A DNA stretch of 64,000 bases from Penicillus capitatus (taxonomy: Eukaryota > Chlorophyta), in the NCBI GenBank assembly GCA_965649825.1, contig OZ287700.1:1-64000 (forward strand). Direction: 5' to 3'. How positions within the stretch are numbered: position 1 is the first letter of the stretch; each line of letters starts with the position of its first letter. Below the pieces are notes generated by a model, which saw nothing but the letters and a program-made list of their open reading frames with translations, ran no database searches and was not told where the DNA came from. The position numbers and the translations under genes were made by a program. Below are positions 55,711 to 64,000 of this stretch, one piece after another.

Positions 55711-58507
55711 ATGCTTAAAGCAACGAAAGAACTTCGCCTACCGAAGAGTCGAACAACCGTTTTGAGTGGAACGCGTGTTTCTTTGATTCGTCGCAACGCG
55801 GATCGACTTCAGAGGCTCGAGGGATATCATTCATGGAACAGTTTCTCGCGATATCAACGCGATCTCACGATTACCTGTGCGACGCGCGAGAGAAAGAGAA
55901 AGTCGACAAAAGCGAAGACGGAAACGAATCGACTGGCCGACGAGCAATCGCCAGATCTGCGCAGTTATGCTCAGGGCCCCGTAGAGCACCCTTCTGCCTT
56001 TGTATGAGCAGACAGCAGAGCAATGCTGTTTTCAGGTGAATTGGTATCCCTGGGGAGAAGAAGCTTTTCAGAAGGCTGCCGCCGAAGAGAAGATGATTTT
56101 TCTGTCCATTGGATATCTCTCCTGCCATTGGTGTCACGTCATGGACATAGAGAGTTTCCAAAATAAACGGATTGCGAAGCTGCTGAACGAGAACTTCATT
56201 TCGGTGAAGGTCGATAGAGAAGAACGTCCAGATGTGGACAGATTCTACACGGCCTTCCTCCAAGGAATGTTGGGATATTCTGGATGGCCTTTGAACATCT
56301 TTCTGTCGCCAGAGTTGGATCCAATCTTCGGTGCCACTTATATGCCAACTCCTGCAAACAAAGACCTTCCATCATTCGAATCGGTCCTTGCAGAGATTCT
56401 CGAAGGATGGAACAAAGACAGGGAGACCGCCATCGAGACGGTGACACAATGCCGTTTTGAAATCAAACAGTCCTTACAATGAGAGATACTGTTTTGGTGT
56501 AGGCCAGAGATTCGATGAAAGAAGTGAAGAGAGTTCTACGTCCAGATCCAATACCTTTTGAGCGTAATCGACCGGATGGCACCAATCTCGTCGATGACGT
56601 GATGGATGCAACTGTGAACGCATTGTTTAATTCCTTCGACGCCAAGAATGGAGGATTTGACGAAGATGCGAAATTCCCGCGACCGTGCAGTCTGAAGTTG
56701 TTGATGCGACAGTTCATTCGTGGAACGGTAGAGGATGAAGAAGCGCGTATCTATCTGTTGAAGATGCTGTTCTACACGCTTGGAGCATTGCACGATGGTG
56801 GAGTGCACGATCACATTGCTGGTGGATTCCATCGTTACGCTGTGGATAACATTTGGCATGTTCCCCATTTCGAGAAGATGCTCGTCGACAATGTTCAACT
56901 CGTCCAAGCGTATCTGTCTGCTGCCAGACTGAGGCCAGATGACGAGCTCTTCTTCACAGCAAGGAGTACTTTGGATTTCTTGATACGTGAGATGCAATCT
57001 CCCGAAGGAGGATTCTATTCGAATCAGGATGCCGATGTCTTCGATGCGGAGATAGGAAAATCTGTACAGGGAGCTTTTTACACCTGGCAGGCCGAAGAGA
57101 TCGAATCTGCCTTAACCGAGAAGGAGTATGAGTTTTTCAGTGAGTACTATAATGTGATGGACGAAGGGAACTGCAATCTGGCAGCTACGGAAGAGGATGA
57201 AGAGTATCCCACAAATGTCCTCTTCGTTCAACAAAAACTCACCGAACTGTCAGATAAGTATGACCTGGAAGAGGTAGAGACAAAGGAGATTTTAGCCGGC
57301 TGTCGAAAAAAACTTTACAAGAAAAGACAGCAAAGGCCGAAGCCAAACATAGATACAAAAATCGTCAGTGGATACAATGGAATGGCGATCAGCGCCTTCG
57401 CAGAGGCCTCTAGAGCCTTGCGTGTCGAAAAAGAAACATCTGCCAAAGACGTGTTCCCTGACAGCAGAACAGATCCATCCGTTTACTTAGAGACTGCTTT
57501 AAAAGTACTGCCTGCTAATCATCTGAGAATGGTCTCAGATGACTGACTGACACATTTTGCATGGACAGATTGGAGAGTTCATTCTGAAAACCCTGTGGGA
57601 TGAAGAAAAGCAGCAGCTGTTTCGGTTTCACATGGACAAGCAATCATCTGTTCCAGCCTATGCTGAAGATTACGCCCATATCATCGAAGGATTTCTGGAT
57701 CTTTACACGTGCTGTGCCGATCTGAAGTGGTTGCAGTGGGCAATGCGATTACAAGAGAGAATGGATGATCTCTTCTGGGATCCTGTGTATGGCGGCTACT
57801 TCATGACCACGGAAGACAATCAGAGTCTGCCCTTCCGCATAAAATTCTGTTTTGACACAGACGAACCGTCTGCGTCTTCTGTGGCACTGTCAAACCTGTT
57901 TCGATTCTGTGGACTGCTGCACGAGAATGATTTCTATACACGAAGGGCCACGGAAACGATGGAAGCATTTGCCATGTATTTCGATGAGTTCGCCATGTTG
58001 TTGCCGGAGTTTGCATCGTCTGCCTGTCTGGCAGCAGTACATCCTGCTCTGTGCAGAGTGGTGATCGTTGGAGACAAGAAGAGTGACAAGACTCAGCAAT
58101 TGTTGGATGCCATGCACAGCATCTATGCTCCATCGAAGTCATTGATCTTCATTAACCCAAACGACAAAGACAACATGGAGTTCTGGAGTACACATCAACC
58201 TGTATTGATGGAAGAGCTTTCTGATGTCGTCAAGCCAAAGATCTTCGCTCCAAAAAGCAAAAAAGCGCTAACGATGAAGCAGACTCCGGAAACAGGCGGA
58301 GAGGCATCGCCCGTTGCATTTGTATGTCAGAACACTGAGTGCTCGAAACCACTGGATACTCCTCAGATGCTAGTGGATTACATGCGGCAGACTATCGAGG
58401 AAGATTTTGATTCCAGAGTGCTCGTAGAGTTCGATACTTACAATGCCGAGATGGACGAAGGAGAAGTGATTGATTTGGAAGAGTCAACGGCTACAGAAAG
58501 TAGCTAA
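55711..58507 (+). CDS. DUF255 / SPATA20-like thioredoxin-fold protein, copy B
   Basis: Four exons (55711-55980, 56036-56440, 56503-57504, 57569-58507; introns 55, 62 and 64 nt) give 871 residues. The family landmarks match copy [107 protein letters not shown] and [16 protein letters not shown]. The first intron (between G-P and V-N-W-Y-P-W) lies at exactly the same position and phase as in copy A; the others do not coincide. The first 60 residues are Arg/Lys/Ser-rich, possibly an organelle-targeting peptide (inference). The C-terminus is acidic ([13 protein letters not shown]). Biochemical role unknown in the family. It lies 100 bp after UGP3. Confidence 0.92.
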
Positions 58508-58571
58508 GTTCATCATTATTTTTACCCGGCGTTCGTTTTATGGATGACGATGAAAACAAACAGATACCCTA

Positions 58572-59210
58572 TCAAATGAGATTCGTAGCAGCATACAGAA
58601 ACTGATTGAAATCGAGTGTAATGCGGCCCGTCTGCTTAGGATCATAAGCTACGAATGCCGCCGTCGAACTTCGCAGGAACATGGTCAGCCGTATGAATGC
58701 TGTCAAATCGAGTCCCTGGCTCCCTTCTGGATCGAACACCTCGAGCATGCGTGTAAAGAGCTTCTGCTGCAGATGATACCCTGTACAACGAGCGTATCGA
58801 TGCACAGTGATTGGCACAGTACATGAAATCCGACAGGCTTACCAGCTCCTTTGAGTATATCTGCAAGTTGGTTGTAGGACAGGAGTCCGTTTGTGGGATG
58901 TGCATTGGTGAACGACTGCTGCGTATCTTCCAGGAATCGATGCAGATGCTGGAATTCTGGGTAGGTGAGCTCGGGCTCGTTTCCTGGCGCGGTCAGGTCT
59001 TGTACTTTGTGTAGGCGAATCATATGCGTAACGGTGGAAAGACTGAAGTGCAGATTTCCCCTGGCCAGTGCTCCATGCAGCTCGCGGCTGCCGATTCTGC
59101 CGTTGCGGTCGGCGTCGATCGAGTCAAACCACTAAACAGAGCAGCAAAGTCATGCAGATAGCGCCACACTTTCTGCGAACATTCCCTACTTGACGGACTC
59201 GAGATTCCAT
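58572..59210 (-). CDS. Penta-EF-hand-like calcium-binding protein
   Basis: Exons 59190-59210, 58843-59131 and 58572-58780 with introns of 58 and 62 nt give 172 residues. The first EF-hand loop is canonical: DADRNGRIGSREL. Further paired helices follow (YPEFQHLHRFLEDTQQSF; LSYNQLADILKGAG), then DPEGSQGLDLTAFI and DPKQTGRITLDFNQF, giving the repeat spacing of sorcin/ALG-2/peflin-type proteins. Such proteins bind Ca2+ and move to membranes or partners. The seven-residue first exon is inferred from its position, a correct acceptor and the in-frame ATG. Converges with DUF255 copy B (65 bp) and diverges from MFAP1 (98 bp). Confidence 0.8.
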
Positions 59211-59308
59211 ACCCAACGATGGACCTGAACGATCACTGTGCCCAGTCATCGGCGATAACGACATCCGCGGTAGAGAAATGGTCATTGATTTCGGCGTTCT
59301 ATCTTAAA
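59211..59308. promoter_or_regulatory. Probable shared bidirectional promoter (EF-hand / MFAP1)
   Basis: Only 98 bp separate the divergent start codons of the EF-hand gene and MFAP1 when the better-supported ATG (59309) is used. No TATA box is obvious. Both 5' leaders and promoters must fit or overlap here. Confidence 0.4.
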
Positions 59309-60705
59309 ATGTCGCACGCCTTCGCGGGACGTTCGGCTTCGAGTACGGGTGGGTCTTTGGAGAAGGGCCGCGTGGATGTAACAAGAGTCAAGAGGTACTG
59401 GACAGGACGTGCTCCTGAGTGGCTGGAGGACGAGGAAGGGGAAGCAGCAGAGAAAGAACAGAAGAAGAGAGAGACGGTAGCACCTGTGATCATTTCTAAG
59501 ACAGCGGACCCTCGTTTGGAAAGGCTATCGCTGTCGGATGTCAAGAAGGAAACCACCATCCCTGCTCACCGTCGCACTGTGCATTCGGAGGCATCGAGTG
59601 CAGGTGCAACAGCAAGTGCTATCCCAGAATCGAAGGACGAAGAAAACACAGAGACGATCTTCGAACGCCGTGCACGTCTGCGAATGAAGTTATTGGAGAC
59701 GAGGAAAGATGAGCCGGCATTGATGTCGGATGATGAGGAGGAGGATGAGGAAACAGGGTCGGATGATGATGAATATGGGAGTGGTAGTGATGTTGCTGAT
59801 GGAACAGCACGTGCCTCGTTTCATCGACTCGCCATCAAACCCGTTTTCGTCACTGCTGAAATGCGCGAAACGGTGCAAGAACGTGAGAGACTTGAAGAAG
59901 AGGAGGAACGAGAATGGGAGGCACAGAAACAGAGGATGCAACAAAGAAGACAAGATACAAGAGAGATCGTGTCGCAGAAAATCAAAGACGAACAAGAAGC
60001 AGAACAGAATCGAGTGGAGATTCCTAAAGAGGCAGCAGACATCAATACAGATGACGATGCCGAAGAGGAGGAGGAAGAGTATGCATCGTGGAAACAGAGA
60101 GAGCTGACTCGAATCAAGAGAGACAAAGAAGAAATTCTGATCAGTGAGAAGTATGCAGAAGAGCGAGAGAAGCTCAAGAATATGACAGAAGAAGAACGCA
60201 TTGCCTACGAAAGACTGAATCCAAAAGTAGGCTTCGTCTTCAAAGATGCTTGATTGGTCTACCCATTGCCGTTCTGTTTTGCAGGAGGCCGTGAACAAAG
60301 CAAAGAAGAAATGGAAGTTCTTGCAAAAGTACTGGCACAAGGGAGCCTACTATCAGGAGGATCCAGACGACATTCGAGGAACAGCAGGTCGATGCTCTAA
60401 CCTCTGCCTCTGTCTGACTGTTATGAAGATTCCATTGTTGTTTAGGTACCCATCGTCAAGTATTCGAGCGTGATTTTTCAGATCCGACTGGAGAGGACAA
60501 AACGGATAAATCCATGCTGCCGAAGATCATGCAGGTCAAGAACTTTGGCAGATCGGGTCGAACCAAGTGGACGCATTTGGTCAACGAAGATACAACGAAC
60601 TTTGAAGATCCATGGACATCCAAGGATCCGCTCCGAATGAAGTATAATCGTCGTATGGCCGCCTCGGAGCAAGAATTTCAAAAACCTAAGAAATTCAAGT
60701 CATGA
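59309..60705 (+). CDS. MFAP1: Microfibrillar-associated protein 1 homologue (spliceosome factor MFAP1)
   Basis: Three exons (59309-60226, 60285-60387, 60446-60705; introns 58 nt each) give 426 residues; human MFAP1 is 439. Typical features: an N-terminal V-K-R-Y motif (TRVKRYWTG), a long acidic and charged coiled middle (DDEEEDEETGSDDDE, ERERLEEEEEREWEAQKQRM) and the conserved C-terminal MFAP1 domain with KWKFLQKYWHKGAYYQED, DKSMLPKIMQVKNFGRSGRT and KWTHLVNEDTTNFEDPW. MFAP1 binds Prp38 and acts in spliceosome activation in the nucleus, fitting a genome full of tiny introns. An upstream in-frame ATG at 59219 is rejected because it would almost abut the divergent EF-hand gene. Confidence 0.92.
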
Positions 60706-61070
60706 ACCACACTTGATTACAGAAAGCCAGTACTGAACCGTTCAGCAGTGGTCTATACATTCAGCTGATGTTGGACACCATAAGTGATTGAGGATGGTCA
60801 GACTAAGAAAGTGGACATTCTGTTTCCAATGTGTGGAAATTCAATGATAATATTCCATAAGGATACCCTTGTTCCGAATATCCAACTGGCTGCCAATATC
60901 TTCGGTCATCGTACAGGGAGTCATTCAAAGGCACCATACATACAACGCACTCTACCATTATGGTGCTTATGGTTTTCAATAACTTCCTGGGTATCGATAA
61001 AATGGGCCTCTTGTGAGAGGGACCTAATAAAGCAAAGGTAGAAAAGCGCTCCACTGCATGCGTTATTGAC
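60706..61070. other. Intergenic, no gene seen
   Basis: Convergent region between MFAP1 and the next minus-strand gene. Frames on both strands are short and unremarkable. Confidence 0.6.
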
Positions 61071-62300
61071 TCAAACAAACAGTTTTCTCAGAAACCACCA
61101 AGTTTGGTGCCCGCGGATGCCGGAGCTAATCATAAACAGATTTCTAAATTTATCCCAGTCTTCCTCGTTTGGTTCTGCTGTGTGCTTGACAAACTCGACT
61201 AACCTGTTCCATTCTGGAGGAAGATTGGACTGAAGTAAAAAATCCTGCAACATGTCCCACCTCTCACGCAGTGGTGCCTTGCTATCAAGCTCTGGCTTTG
61301 ATTTCTCGCCTCTGCGCAACATGCATGAGAATGCGTGAAAACAATGACAACAAACAACGCATACCTGTCTGCCGAAGAGAGACCGACCTGTGACTCGTCT
61401 GCCACTGGTTCATGTCCAGCAAGTGACAATAAAAGAGTCCTGTGCTTTTGAATTAAAGGACTGTTCTCATTTACCCATTTTCTGCGAACACAAGAGCAAC
61501 GTCAAAGAGACAGTAACAGAGTATGCTTATTGCTGAGAGGCCAACACAGTCTCTTCGAATGGTATTTCTTCATTCTGCTTGTCCTCTGTGGTTTGTTTCG
61601 GTGGAGGAATTGTGACAGAGGAATCGATATCATCAGGAAAGAAAACCTAGACGCCCAGATAATAGCTATTCAGATAACGGCGAATGCAAAAGGCAGTCGT
61701 GTGTCAGACATTGAGTGTGCTGTGCCAAACGACGGGGGTTCTGGGATAGCCCTGCAGATCTGTCTCGATAAAACATTCTCTGACCATGTTCCACAGACAC
61801 ACCCCTCTGGTTGGATGCTCCCTTTCTCTTCTAGAATCCGTGCCTTGACTGCTGAAGCTTCTCGAACTGTGCAATGAGGAACGGGCAATCAAATGTTGCG
61901 CCAAGACATTCCATAGTGAGCTCTGTGGTCCAGACTGGGACAGCATGGCATTCGACAGAATCGCCCAACCATTGCTTTTAGATGGACCTTTTGAATGACG
62001 CTCTCCCCCCTGTAAAGACAACGAAACACGTTTGTCAGGTCAAGAGATAGATCTGTGTCTGCTCACTTTCTCTTCTTCTGCAACAGGCAATGCTTGTCCA
62101 GACTGAGACGTTGTCTTGACATCGTCTGGGGGAACTGCAGGGCTCTCGATGGAAGAATCCTGATCGAGATCTGTTGTCATCATTCGCAGCTTTCTGCGAC
62201 AACGTTGTGCTGCCATGAATCGGACAACATTTCTGATGCGATCCCATCGACTCTGGACGACGGTACCTTTACCAGATGGTTTATTCAGATGGTGTCTGCA
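61071..62300 (-). CDS. Hypothetical protein with possible IQ-like motif, partly resolved
   Basis: Exons that fit one frame: 61071-61311, 61365-61481 and one ending at 61546, joined over introns 61312-61364 (53 nt) and 61482-61545 (64 nt); further upstream, intron 62010-62066 joins a Ser/Gln-rich exon to one encoding RWDRIRNVVRFMAAQRCRRK, a weak IQ/calmodulin-like basic helix. The C-terminal exon has conserved-looking helices (ERWDMLQDFLLQSNLPPEW, NRLVEFVKHTAEPNEEDW). The link between the middle and upstream parts (about 61620-61700) and the start codon are not resolved. I do not recognise the protein. Confidence 0.5.
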
Positions 62301-62436
62301 TAGACTGTCCCAGTGGCTTACGGAATTTTTCAGGGGTTTGCGTATGAGCTGAGTCTGCTGTCAGTTTCACAAAACCGTCGCTGCGATCTGAACGTGTGTT
62401 CTTTTCATCAGAATGCCCGGAAACTAGGATTCGAAA

Positions 62437-64000
62437 TCATGGCATCCAGAGTATAGACTCTGTTTTCTCACTCTGCGCAGTGGAAGCATTTTGACCATCT
62501 CCCAGTCCACGGGGCTTGTGGACGAGAGAAAAAGGAGACGGTCCTTTCTCATCGGATGACGTATCTTCAGAATCGGAATTCTTATCTGGGCAAGGAAGAG
62601 GCTTTGATAAATTGATCACTGACAACAAACACACAACAACTCAGCATGTGACATCAGGCACTGGGCTTGGGGCATCGTACAGTCCTCTATTTCCTGTTGG
62701 TTGAATTGTGTAATGTGTGATGCCCTCTTGAACATCGATCGCCTGTCCTTCACAGAATTGGAAGACGGACGAACACCAGGCGACGGTGAATGCCCCTTTG
62801 ATGAAAATAGATTGGTAGGAAGAAAACCCGACATAGACAGGAGGTTTTACCGGAACAGGTGCACTCATGAATTTGGGAACGTCCGTAGAACCCAGGCGGT
62901 ACAGAAAGTTCTCCAGGATGGGGACAATGTCTTTGAATGTGGGTCTCTTTTCTGGAGTTCCTTTCCAACATTGCTTGATCAATTTGCAATAGTCTGTATA
63001 AACAGGGCATGGACCGCCCAACAGCTCATTGTTCGGTGGAATCGCCGGTCGTTCGTTTTTGAAAACGGTCCCAAAGAGAACGGCCGCTGGATTTCGGGGT
63101 CCGCCATCTGTCTCGTAAGGAAACTTCCACGTCATCAGTTCCCACAGAATTGTTCCAAAAGGATAAACATCGGAGGCCCGTGAGAATTTCATTCCTTGCA
63201 AGATTTCTGGGGCCAGCCAATGAGGATTGTTGGCGGCAATCGAATTCGTGACAACTTGTGCATCCATGAACCTATCCACACCACCCCGCCCTTGTCACAA
63301 AAGCAATCATATCTCATTCAACGACTCGGCCACCTTGCTGTGTTAAAATCGCAGATCTTGCAGTTGAGATTCTCATCCAATAGCAGATTTGGACTCTTCA
63401 AATCTCGATGAAGAACTGGGCAACAGTCTCTGTAGTGCAGGTATTGCATACCACAGGCCACATCGAATGCAATACGCAATCGTCTAACCCACGACAGTCT
63501 CTCTGCATATTCACTATCCTTCCGAGCGTTTTCTGAGAAAACAAGAAAGCACATGAGAAGACCATCTGATGGTCATTCCGTGATGTCATGTATACCAATG
63601 AAATCAAACAGCGACAGATGGGCACAGTATTCTGTGACGATTGCCGCTGGTTCGAGGCACACTCCATAGAACTGCACGATCGGTGCAAAACTGAGACTCT
63701 TCAAAATACGGACTTCCCGTTCCAAGGCGACAACCAAATCGGCAACTTGTTTCTTCTTGGCATCACTCAACTGCTCGGGTGTCTTCTCTTCGGACTCAAC
63801 GAGAAGTCCGACCCGCGACACCGAATTCTGAACGTTAAGTACTTTTACAGCGACGTCCTGATCGTAGAGGCGGCCTTTAAAGACGGTACCGAAGCTGCCA
63901 CGACCAATGCGCTTGCGGAGGACTAACTCCGACCGTTTAATGAAAACCACATCGTCCAGTGTTGGCGGCAAGAGCGTCTTAGAGATATGTTCTCCTTCAT
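62437..64000 (-). CDS. TKL-type protein kinase, 5' end beyond the window
   Basis: Exons end at introns 63533-63595 (63 nt), 63272-63333 (62 nt) and probably two more near 62790-62832 and 62610-62672; the reading frame is already open at base 64000. Kinase motifs: IGRGSFGTVFKG (glycine loop), DVAVKVL (VAIK Lys), LHRDLKSPNLLLDEN (HRDLKSPN, typical of tyrosine-kinase-like Ser/Thr kinases), PHWLAPEILQG (APE) and CWKGTPEKRPTF (TKL C-lobe). The DFG motif reads D-F-N (ICDFNTAR), an unusual change. A Ser-rich C-terminal tail follows (NSDSEDTSSDEKGPSPF), stop at 62437. Upstream regulatory domains lie outside the window. Confidence 0.85.

Noticed and set aside
59219-59308. Upstream MFAP1 start codon at 59219
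   Set aside because: Would leave 8 bp to the divergent EF-hand ATG; the protein from 59309 already matches MFAP1 length and N-terminus.

Overview
The window is nuclear DNA from a unicellular eukaryote. Almost every gene I could resolve is cut by very short introns (about 43-75 nt, GT-AG with a few GC-AG), and splicing at these sites repeatedly restores a full-length, family-typical protein. The gene set points to a flagellated, plastid-bearing (or formerly plastid-bearing) protist. It includes a ciliary dynein-arm assembly factor (DNAAF11/LRRC6), a UGP3-type plastid UDP-glucose pyrophosphorylase, a SirB-type sirohydrochlorin ferrochelatase, a plant-type NDUFB8 and a plant-type kinase. I cannot name the species.

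Layout. 1-7746 is a satellite made of two alternating monomers (102 and 101 bp); its first 420 bp are ragged and contain a stretch that looks like a cDNA/WGA adapter. 7.7-25.4 kb is gene-poor, with a second short tandem repeat and several decayed genes: a glutamyl-tRNA synthetase, a nucleotide-sugar-transporter-like gene, a Ste20/GCK kinase and an N-lobe-less plant-type kinase. A few apparently intact small genes lie among them: two members of an unrecognised coiled-coil family, a divergent homeodomain protein, an ankyrin protein and NDUFB8. 25.5-34.2 kb holds two large clean genes, DNAAF11 and a 1,991-residue secreted beta-helix/multi-TM protein. 34.4-43.4 kb is mixed: a SAC-phosphatase relic split by a 218-bp retroposon with a 14-bp target-site duplication, a sulfotransferase, a small secreted protein and an RRM protein. 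43.4-64 kb is compact and gene-dense: XPA-like, leucine carboxyl methyltransferase, SirB, DUF255 protein A, inositol monophosphatase, small hypotheticals, UGP3, DUF255 protein B, EF-hand protein, MFAP1, an IQ-like hypothetical and a TKL kinase running off the end.

The gradient from satellite to decayed genes to dense intact genes is what a chromosome-end or heterochromatin border looks like (inference). The genes are unrelated housekeeping and signalling functions rather than one pathway. The exceptions are the two local DUF255 paralogues, which share one intron position, and the two coiled-coil paralogues 8 kb apart. I see no CRISPR array, rRNA or convincing tRNA. Exon/intron coordinates are hand-derived from reading frame, splice consensus and family alignment from memory; no search was run.
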